Assembly: GCA_028139685.1 (NCBI GenBank)
Contig: JAOINQ010000012.1
Location: 1-25,109 of the forward strand
From: Betaproteobacteria bacterium
Lineage (GTDB): Bacteria > Pseudomonadota > Gammaproteobacteria > Burkholderiales > Burkholderiaceae_A
DNA: 25,109 nt
Direction of reading: 5' to 3'
Shown: positions 8,801 through 15,500 of the stretch, in pieces
Layout of the letters: every line of letters begins with the position of its first letter
How positions within the stretch are numbered: the stretch's first letter is position 1
Notes under the pieces: model-generated
Seen by the model: the letters and a program-made list of their open reading frames with translations, nothing else
Told to the model about the DNA's origin: nothing
Database searches by the model: none
Made by a program: the position numbers and the translations under genes

Positions 8801-9316
8801 TTCTTTAGGCGCGATGATGGTGGGGCAATTATCCTCCAATCCTTTACCTCTGCAACCGGAAAAGCTGGTAGTTGGACTCCGGGAAGTGGTCAAGGAGACG
8901 CCGTAGCTCTTGATGGAACTGGTTCCGTGCCGCTAACTGTAAACCTTACTTCCAATAGCACAGGTAGTTCAAATTACAGCCCTGTATCTGGTGGTGGTAG
9001 TCAGGCGATTGCGGAAATATCCGTTACTACTCAAGACGGAGCTTCAACTGCTATAGGCGCGATCGACTCTGCTCTAGCTTACGTTCAAGCAGAAAGATCT
9101 AACCTTGGTTCCATCCAAAATAGATTGACGCATACTATTGATAACTTGAGTAATATTGTCACTAGTACGTCAGCTGCTCAGAGTAGAATTCGCGATACGG
9201 ATTATGCGAAAGAGACATCTGAGCTTGCAAGAACGCAGATTATCCAGCAGGCCGCAACAGCTATGCTTGCTCAGGCTAATCAGCAACCACAGCTGGTTCT
9301 CCAACTGTTGCAGTAA
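5858..9316 (+). CDS. Large flagellin 2 (1152 residues)
   Basis: Second filament subunit, a full-length paralogue of the gene just upstream. D0/D1 N-terminus at residues 1 to ~175 (NSVINTNLKSLIAQD, ERLSTGNKINSAKDDSAGLA). C-terminus IRDTDYAKETSELARTQI ending LQLLQ. The ~850-residue outer insertion has the same order of units as flagellin 1, with matching turns NAAGGKISV, NREGRSLAI, DPAGRALGF, RDGGELNIG and DDGGAIILQ. The flanking Ser/Thr/Gly-rich linkers (residues ~178-211 and ~1023-1050) have drifted most. AGGAG at 5846-5850 lies 7 bases before the ATG; the protein has three extra residues (SGN) at its start relative to flagellin 1. It has its own sigma-28-like promoter and terminator. The pair arose by tandem duplication followed by strong divergence. 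Confidence 0.96.
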   Translation: MSGNSVINTNLKSLIAQDSSNINNRKLSTSMERLSTGNKINSAKDDSAGLAISTRMDSQIRGLNMAVKNAYDTVSLTETAEGAMEEVTNMLQRMRELALQAANDTNSDLDRRYIQDEIDQLAAEIDRVSDTTQFNSINVLDGSYNSKVFQIGSNESQTMNISIGSMHTSTLGVATSNSAAASIQKNSSSSSAAGGNAAVEGAVAQGTAPTNTVVNLKFLNNSGSDAYTFKVVDGITGLTAEVSQLTVDMTSQVSKDAFAASFNLSAQSGQIDSTITSSTNFSSDTSNSLDLTNSANFGKVKFAISVDGGATVQVDLRDKLLSTNGVTSSAVTETQVIAAMDAELERLFDARVGAASASGAITVTDQEGRRLKITQGAGDGALFGTDEANGGGLLARETMRNNISAEWNGDNLVLTNAAGGKISVSGYSTTSNSQVVFDVVDDAQTDGLNEPILLATANGNMLTQATAQFTGRTEETALTIRFSDLVGASAGEAAQYSFQLTNGDGDVYADFSSAASLAIGGSAGLQSVIANQIEASVMAAISAGIVANYGADSSIDAQEFEVVYSGDTLTIRNREGRSLAIEAASSGDGNMTVTPVNEPGAAAILASQNAFASEMRVQLNTGAFGLGLSATGTNRFLFAVDGEQNSADFTLNVSAGLTDGAAFASVVEAAIADRVGGSADIMIMSTNVADGVTAIVTADTSNVTVTYDADTAELVFRDPAGRALGFGYDASANGLANTGVGPLLEEYVTGPQNKNYDVRTSSATAQGDVIASTEVKVAFDRDEARFNFNINGNYLSGTGDTNTSAAMANAITWETTQPFESSSLKTDLDALMVRLNSVHDKDVFEYQVDSATRSITFFQRDGGELNIGGFVTPESHKDMVATITPVTSDQGEETTMKFMNQVKQLFATANGTQGIATSATLNLEGDDLYGFTMSDGTQSFTLNPSVVDISNTTSTSKFVEAIEDALLGSDIKVSMDTDGNVFFRRDDGGAIILQSFTSATGKAGSWTPGSGQGDAVALDGTGSVPLTVNLTSNSTGSSNYSPVSGGGSQAIAEISVTTQDGASTAIGAIDSALAYVQAERSNLGSIQNRLTHTIDNLSNIVTSTSAAQSRIRDTDYAKETSELARTQIIQQAATAMLAQANQQPQLVLQLLQ

Positions 9317-9342
9317 ACGTAGTATATTCTCCATAACCCTTA

Positions 9343-9370
9343 CCCCGGCCTCGAGCCGGGGTTTTTTTTT
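9343..9370 (+). terminator. Intrinsic terminator of flagellin 2
   Basis: Stem CCCCGGC (9343-9349) with GCCGGGG (9355-9361), 5-base loop, then nine T residues. It is 26 bases after the flagellin 2 stop and touches the stop codon of the convergent minus-strand gene. Read on the minus strand there is no T run after the stem, so it mainly serves the plus strand. Confidence 0.93.
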
Positions 9371-9974
9371 AAACGCAGAAACACTCCCCAGAACCGTCGG
9401 GTTGCTCAATAATTCTAAGGCCGCGCTCAACAGCATACAGGTGATGGCTTGGAGATTTTTCGATGGCATAATTATGGATCAAAAGTAATCCTTGTTTACC
9501 CATTGAGAATGCATCGATACACTCTTTTGCTGGGTTGAGTGACTGAGGTCCTAGTAAAGCAATCAAAAAACTTTTCTGTTTAATGGCTGAGCTTACCATT
9601 TCTGCATCGGAGGAATAAATATTTTCCTTCTTTATCAAAGGACTTAGTTCTGCTGTAATTTTATTCTGTTTTGTCACGGAAGTAGGATCAAAACTAAAAA
9701 TGTCTAAGTTTTTTCTTTTTGAACCGTGTAAAAAATTGAGCATGGGATTTAGAAATGCAAGAAAATCGATCCCGATCGCAATTGTAATTTTTTCAATTGA
9801 TTTTAGGTTGTGCAACGCTGCGTTTAGTTTGATAATTAGCGTGCGCGTTTGTATGTCGAGGTTGTGAGGCTTATTTGCAATTAATTCAAGTGCAGCTGGA
9901 ATTTCACGCGCTAATTCAAACTGGGTAAGCGCAATGTCTTTAAGCGAAATATGCTTGTCGTTATACACACTCAT
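9369..9974 (-). CDS. Methyltransferase-like protein, degenerate SAM site, flagellin-modification neighbourhood
   Basis: 201 residues, no firm family match by eye. The layout resembles small class I SAM methyltransferases of the Methyltransf_24 type. A strand IEKITIAIGIDFLAFL stands where VLEIG-x-G-x-S is expected, FSFDP where the acidic strand-2 residue sits, SDAEMVSS near a typical SDA-like position, and GKQGLLLIHNYA where GG-hhhh-DD is usual. The glycine-rich loop is absent, so SAM binding is doubtful and the protein may be a non-catalytic relative. Its ATG overlaps the stop of the upstream TPR-glycosyltransferase gene by 4 bases (ATGA), so the two are translationally coupled. It is convergent with flagellin 2. 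A role in flagellin modification is inferred from position only. Confidence 0.6.
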   Translation of the reverse strand: MSVYNDKHISLKDIALTQFELAREIPAALELIANKPHNLDIQTRTLIIKLNAALHNLKSIEKITIAIGIDFLAFLNPMLNFLHGSKRKNLDIFSFDPTSVTKQNKITAELSPLIKKENIYSSDAEMVSSAIKQKSFLIALLGPQSLNPAKECIDAFSMGKQGLLLIHNYAIEKSPSHHLYAVERGLRIIEQPDGSGECFCV

Positions 9975-11659
9975 CTAACAATAACTCCTGCAACCCTTTC
10001 TACCAGGTCACGAACAGTTTCCTCACGGTCTCTTCTAAAAATTGCAACATTTGGATAAGCAATCGACCATGTATCTTCAATTCCAAGTATCCAGGGTCCT
10101 TGTGGCTCTGGCATTACAATCCCTACCTTTTGTCCGCAAGCACCTGCAAAATGAACAAGAGCTGTTGATACGGAAATGATCCCATCACAAGCAGCAGCAA
10201 TTGCAAGCCAATCATCTAGATTTTTTTTATAATCAACCTTCGGAAATGTTACAAACTCAAATCCTTTTTCCTTTATAAATTGTTCTTCTTTTGAAGTGTC
10301 ACCATATTGTAAATTCACGCACAATGCTCCTTTTTCGAAAATCGGAAGCCAATTTTCGATTGCGAGCCCTTTCGCACGCTTTTGCGCAGCCCAGTATCCT
10401 CCGCTCCACGAAATCCCTACTATAGGACGGCCTTTTGCCAAATTTTTTAATTGCTGTTGGTATTGAACGTACAAGTCACCATTAACTTGCAGAAAAGATT
10501 TTTTATAGTTTGTAAAACTTTCAACACTCTGACGATATCTACCGGGCAAACTTCCCAAAGGAATATAACCATTTTTTTGTAAAGAATTTTCTTGCCAAGA
10601 TTCAAGAAGTCCTGGAAGACCAACTTGAAGGCCTGGAAAGGATCTCTCAATAATTGTTTTCATTCTTGCTTCAATGATAAAAAAAATATTTTTAAATTCC
10701 TGAATAGCCTCTTCCATAACGCTCAGAAAAAGCACTTGATCTCCAATTCCCTGTTCCACTACTACTAAAGTCCATTTTTCGGGGTCAAAGTTATCATTTT
10801 GGTCCGCTCGTGGAAGAACTTTTACCTGTGGGATAAGGTTTCTGCCCATGGTTCCAACTTCTTTTGCAAAACCCAATTCCCAACATTCCCAGCCTCTTTT
10901 AAAATCTCTCGTCCTAAGAAGGTGTAAACTCGAATTCCACATCATTGCTACATCAGGTTTTCCCCTTGTTTTCATCACTATATCTGCAGCTTTGTCGTAA
11001 AGCTCCACTGCTGCGACTGAGTTCTTGTCACCAAGAATGTCGGCTTTCATTCGCATAGCAGTAGGTTCATTGGGGTAAAGCTCTAAAATTCTTTCGGTAA
11101 GTTTTGTCGACTCTTCTGGTCTGAAGCCAGCTCTCAAGGCTGAAGCTTTTGCTAACATGAGTTGTCTATGGTTTTCGTTTTTTTCCAAAAGTTTATCAGC
11201 GACTGCAATAACATCATCAGCTCGTGCTAAATCCAATAGACAATTGATGTAGAGAAGTCCAATCTCAAGATTTTCGGGTTCCATTTTGTGTGCTTTCTGG
11301 GCCAACGGCAAGGCATCTCTTAGTCTTCCCATTTGGCTATACACATTTACAAGGTTCTTATACGGTTTAACACCACAATCAGGAAATCTTATAGCACGAA
11401 GTAAAATTCGTTCTGTCGCTACTAAATCTCCCTGCGAGATAGTTATCAAACCTTCAAGGTTTAATTTTCTCCACTCATCGATGCTATCCATGTTCTCCAA
11501 AATACTTTTAGCCTTTACATAATCCTTTCTTGCTAAAGCATCTTGAAATGGGTTTTCTGAAGATTTTTTAAAATTTGGGGCAATTTCAGATTGTTTTAAT
11601 GCTGCGTTTCTAACAGTCTTTTTTTTACTTGTCGGAATTTTCCGTCTAGTCTTACCCAT
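9971..11659 (-). CDS. TPR-repeat protein with GT9-like glycosyltransferase domain, probable flagellin glycosylation
   Basis: 562 residues. Residues 1-30 are very basic (KTRRKIPTSKKKTVRNAALK). About 34-220 form helical TPR repeats (ALPLAQKAHKMEPENLEIGL, KLTERILELYPNEPTAMRMK). About 290-562 resemble the C-terminal half of GT-B enzymes of the heptosyltransferase (GT9) type often fused to TPRs: PIVGISWSGG near residue 407, then CDGIISVSTALVHFAGACGQ near 490-505 and a final acidic ERDL-like helix region. TPR-GT proteins of this type are often found beside flagellin genes and can glycosylate flagellin; donor and target are unknown here. Start ATG at 11659; AAGAAGG lies ~13 bases upstream, a long spacing. 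It is the first gene of a two-gene unit, divergent from the sigma-54 unit at 11715. Confidence 0.75.
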   Translation of the reverse strand: MGKTRRKIPTSKKKTVRNAALKQSEIAPNFKKSSENPFQDALARKDYVKAKSILENMDSIDEWRKLNLEGLITISQGDLVATERILLRAIRFPDCGVKPYKNLVNVYSQMGRLRDALPLAQKAHKMEPENLEIGLLYINCLLDLARADDVIAVADKLLEKNENHRQLMLAKASALRAGFRPEESTKLTERILELYPNEPTAMRMKADILGDKNSVAAVELYDKAADIVMKTRGKPDVAMMWNSSLHLLRTRDFKRGWECWELGFAKEVGTMGRNLIPQVKVLPRADQNDNFDPEKWTLVVVEQGIGDQVLFLSVMEEAIQEFKNIFFIIEARMKTIIERSFPGLQVGLPGLLESWQENSLQKNGYIPLGSLPGRYRQSVESFTNYKKSFLQVNGDLYVQYQQQLKNLAKGRPIVGISWSGGYWAAQKRAKGLAIENWLPIFEKGALCVNLQYGDTSKEEQFIKEKGFEFVTFPKVDYKKNLDDWLAIAAACDGIISVSTALVHFAGACGQKVGIVMPEPQGPWILGIEDTWSIAYPNVAIFRRDREETVRDLVERVAGVIVR

Positions 11660-11714
11660 GCATTAATCATAACCTTCTTTAGATCTTAAGAGGGGTTTTC
11701 TAATTTTTTTTTTT

Positions 11715-11731
11715 TTGGCATTTCCTTTGCT
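11715..11731 (+). promoter_or_regulatory. Sigma-54 (RpoN) promoter of the TPR-giant flagellin unit
   Basis: TTGGCATTTCCTTTGCT fits the -24/-12 consensus TTGGCAC-N5-TTGCT, with GG (11717-11718) and GC (11729-11730) exactly 10 bases apart. Expected start is about 11742, giving a short leader to the ATG at 11769. It implies control by RpoN and a flagellar enhancer-binding protein of the FlrC/FleQ kind, unlike the sigma-28-like sites of flagellins 1 and 2. Confidence 0.78.
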
Positions 11732-11768
11732 TTAATTCGAGAAACGATATTTTGGAGATGTAAAAAAA

Positions 11769-12338
11769 ATGAATAGATTAACCGAAGAAACAATAAAACA
11801 AGCAACTGTTGGCAAAATGATGACTTGTCAAGAGGTGTCAAGTTATTCACCTCAAGAGATTCGAGAAGCCATTTCTGGCCTAGTTGCAGAGCATAAAACT
11901 ATATTGGCTGAAGCATTGGTAGAGGCTGGTTTAGCACTTTATCCTGAAAGCGAGGATATTTTAGCAATTGCTAGTTTGATGGCAATGCAACGTCAGGATT
12001 GGGGACAAGCATCTTCCTTACTTCGATCGCTTATCGATCAACAGGGAGTAAATGCGACTCCTTACTCATACATTATGTTAGTTCGTGCATTACGTTGTAA
12101 TTTGGAATATGCAGAAGCCTTGTCCATTTGCATAGACGCCCATGAAAAGCACCCTGGTCACCCAGACATTGATGCAGAATTTAAAGTCTTAACCTCTATC
12201 CTAGGGTTAAAACCTTTTGCTGAAGATGAATTATCTGAAAGTGATGAGGATGTGTTGTCTCCAGATGCTTTAGAGAAATCGGATACATCTCAAGTAGCGA
12301 CAACTTCTAATACGCCGGAAGTAGGTGAAAAGGTTTAA
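11769..12338 (+). CDS. Small acidic TPR-like protein upstream of the giant flagellin
   Basis: 189 residues with no signal peptide or membrane segment. Residues ~35-140 are helix pairs of TPR character (LAEALVEAGLALYPESEDIL, ASSLLRSLIDQQG, AEALSICIDAHEKHPGHPDI). The last ~40 residues are acidic and Ser/Thr-rich (DELSESDEDVLSPDALEKS), probably disordered. GGAG at 11755-11758 precedes the ATG. It follows the sigma-54 promoter and is the only clear gene between that promoter and the 1880-residue flagellin. TPR proteins can act as type III export chaperones (the LcrH/SycD family) or recruit glycosyltransferases, so a dedicated chaperone or adaptor for the giant flagellin is a reasonable guess. I do not recognise a named family. 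Confidence 0.78.
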   Translation: MNRLTEETIKQATVGKMMTCQEVSSYSPQEIREAISGLVAEHKTILAEALVEAGLALYPESEDILAIASLMAMQRQDWGQASSLLRSLIDQQGVNATPYSYIMLVRALRCNLEYAEALSICIDAHEKHPGHPDIDAEFKVLTSILGLKPFAEDELSESDEDVLSPDALEKSDTSQVATTSNTPEVGEKV

Positions 12339-12385
12339 AAGAGTGGCAAAAAATTTCCGTGTCGTTTTACATAAAAAAATTTTAG

Positions 12386-12413
12386 GCAAGTTTTCACCGA
12401 CGCATGATGATTT
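12386..12413 (+). promoter_or_regulatory. Weak sigma-28-like site upstream of the giant flagellin
   Basis: GCAAGTTT (12386-12393), 12 bases, GATGATTT (12406-12413). The -35 is one base from the TCAAGTTT used before flagellin 2. The -10 matches only 4/8 and the spacer is one base longer than normal. It lies in the 258-base gap between the TPR gene and the giant flagellin, which otherwise shows only the flagellin ribosome site AGGAG at 12586-12590. A second promoter here would add sigma-28 control to the sigma-54 unit. Confidence 0.25.
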
Positions 12414-12596
12414 TTTCAAAAGTTTATCTATTCTGCATTCTTAAAGACGCGCAAACTTGCAAGAATTTACATGAAAGAACAAAAATTTTGTTAATTAGTA
12501 CCCTTATTTTTGGCATCAAAAATGCTTTTATTGCAAATAAAGAGAAGGAATTATGGGATTCAATTCCGAAAATAGAATCCTATTTAGGAGAATGAT

Positions 12597-15500
12597 ATGG
12601 CTGTGATCAATACGAATACTAAGGCACTTTTCACACAAGCTGCTTTGATTTCTACTGAAAGAACTCTATCTAAATCGATGGAGCAACTTTCGACTGGTAA
12701 ACGTATTAACTCAGCTGGTGATGATGCTGCCGGAATGGCCATTTCTACCAGAATGACACAACAGATTAGAGCCTTAGAGCAGGCCGTAAGAAACGCGGGA
12801 GATGCAGTTTCCCTTATTCAGACTGCAGAGGGAGCGACAAATGAAATAACGGATATGCTCCAAAGAATGAGAGAGCTCGCCATTCAGGCTATTAATGATA
12901 CTAATGCCGGCGAGGATAGAAGTTATCTAGATTTGGAATTCCAGCAATTAAAAAAAGAAATTGTTCGTATCGCAGATATGACAGAGTGGAACGGCTTTCA
13001 ACTTTTGAATGGTACGGCAGGTGACCAGGTTGGTCCCGAGCCAGTCTTTAAAATTAGTTCCTCCGGAGAGTTTCTCTCGGAGATTAACTATAGTCCCGTA
13101 ACTAAAAACGTGTCTGAAAACGTGGCACAACATCAATTAGTGTTTTCAAATGCAAACCCTGCACAACAAGAATTAAACTTTGGTGATTTCAGTACGGATG
13201 GAACTGGATTAACTTTTGATATTACAACAAAAGGTAATTCAAATCTCGACTCACTCACAACAAGTATACATTTGGGAAGCATCGAGCAAACTCTCACATT
13301 TACTGCGGCTGCTTCTGCCGGGCCTGTTGCAGTTAGATTGCAGAGCGGAAGCGCAGGTGGCGCACAGGCTGTATATTCTGCACAGGTTACCTTTGCAACA
13401 ACGGCCAGCACCGGTGCGGCAGTCGCCGCAGAATTTGTTTCTGCTGTGAATATAGTCTCTAATTTCACGGCTCACGGACATTATGCTGTTGATAATGGAG
13501 ACGGCACTGTTACCATACAATGGGCATCAGCGGATTCAATCGCAAACCATTCAGTTACCCTTCAATCTGCAGGTACTACCGGTATCGGTTTAACGGCCGG
13601 CAGTGCATTGCCGATAAACAACACTTCTTCCGAAATTGCTGCAGTTGTTGCGAGCCAACTTAATTCGGCCTTCAGTGATAACAAAATTTACAGGACCGCT
13701 TCTAATATTGCTGGAAGTTCCGGCGTAACACTAACATTTAGGGACAGTGATGGCGCTGCACTACCCACAGTTATGGCTAGCGATACGACCGGAGCGTTTG
13801 ATAATTTTACCGCGGCAAATACTGTCACGACTGGTAATATTTACGTTGGAGGTGTCACGGTTTCCATTGCCCCTGGTACAACGGCACATAATGTTGCAAG
13901 TGCAGTCCAAACCGCATTACAAGTAAATTTTGCATCATCGTCTGCATTTGAATCGAGAGTAGTGGTAAATGAAGGTAGTGGTTCAATAACAATTACATAT
14001 CCAGACGAGAGTCCATCAGTCTCCCTAATTAGTTACAGTGCGGATACTCTTGTTTCGCTCACAACTACTCGAGAGGTGAATCAAGTAGTTGATACAAGTA
14101 CGTCCTTCGAGAATAATGGCAGGTTTCTGAAAGCAGGAGAGTTAACACTTTCTGCATCTCCTGGACCTACTCTACAAAGGACAATTACTTTTGGCCCGTC
14201 CATGACAGCATCAACCCAAAACCTTACCTTTGGATCATGGAGTGCAGGCACTAATAACTCATTTTCTATCACGACAAAAGGGGGTTCGAGCCAGGACGTC
14301 GTCGTTACCTCTATAAACCTGGGTACTGTGGAGCAGACCTTACAATTTGGTGCGCCAACGACTGCTTCTGCAGATTCCATAACCGTATCTTTAACCGATC
14401 ACAATAGCACAACATTCTCAGTCGCTATAACGTCTACTTTCCATTCTTCCGACTCGGCAAGAACCGTTGCTTGCGAGTTCGTTAGTGCAGCAAATGCATT
14501 ATTTTCAGCACAGGGTGTTTCATATAACGCATATGAAACGAGTGCCGGCGAAGTAAAGGTGATTTACAGTAATTCTCCTTCGATAACACTATCGACTTTT
14601 ACAGCAGCGATAACTACAGACGCACGAACGTCGGGTATCAATTTAACCGCCGCATCAGCTCTTCCTCAAAACAGAACTACAGCAGAAATTTCTTCTATTG
14701 TGGCAACTCAGTTAAACGACTCATTTTCGGCTGCAGGGGTTTTAAGGCAAGCAACTGATTTAGGTGATGGTCTTGTTAAGCTAGTTTGGGCGTCTACAGA
14801 TAATATACCGCTTACACCTTCTGTAACTAACATTACAACTGGTATTGATTTTACTGCTTCTTCCACAACTTTGACCGGAGGAACGATAACAGTTGGTGGA
14901 GTTTCTGTAGAGCTTTCTTCTTCTGCTGGTTTAACGGCCTCCCATATTGCAACACAAGTTAAAGCAGCCCTGTTTGCAGATGATAACTATAATATTGCTT
15001 CGGGAAGAAACCTTTTTGATAATGGAAGCGGAGCGTTGACTATCACATACTCAGCGCTGGATGGTGAAGTTGAGGACATTCCAGTCAGTTCATTTACTGA
15101 TTCAAGGAACCCAGCTGTTACTTCCACAGTTAACGAAATTCGGAGTTATGGTGATTTAGATGCAACATTTGAACTAGTTACTGGGGATAAAATTAGTCTT
15201 CGCGGAACGCCGAACTTTTCTGCTGGCACAGTATTTTTTGCGAAAGAATCGGTTGCCCAGGTAGACACGTTTACGATCTCTGGTGACTATCAAGTAGGAG
15301 ATGCTATCGACTTCAAGGTAGATGGTCGTTTATTCACCTACACTGTTACGACCGCAGACGTTGCCAGTGCATCTGGCTCCTACACTAATGCTCAAGCAAA
15401 TAAAAACATTGTTAATAGCATCGCTGAGGCAATGACGGAAAACATTGATATCTCCGAGATTGTTTCGATATCTGTAGCTCGCGACATGGATATCACAAAT

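Noticed and set aside
8691..8906. Long open frames on both strands inside the flagellin genes, for example 71 codons here
   Set aside because: They lie in other frames of clear flagellin coding sequence, lack ribosome sites and show composition of shadow frames.
12340..12360. Possible second sigma-54 site (GTGGCAAAAAATTTCC) before the giant flagellin
   Set aside because: The -12 GC element is missing at the required distance from GG.
12404..12595. 63-codon ORF between the TPR gene and the giant flagellin
   Set aside because: No ribosome site before its ATG, and its end covers the flagellin Shine-Dalgarno. The hydrophobic and basic content looks like chance in AT-rich DNA. The 1-base gap to the flagellin ATG keeps a small chance of a coupled leader peptide.
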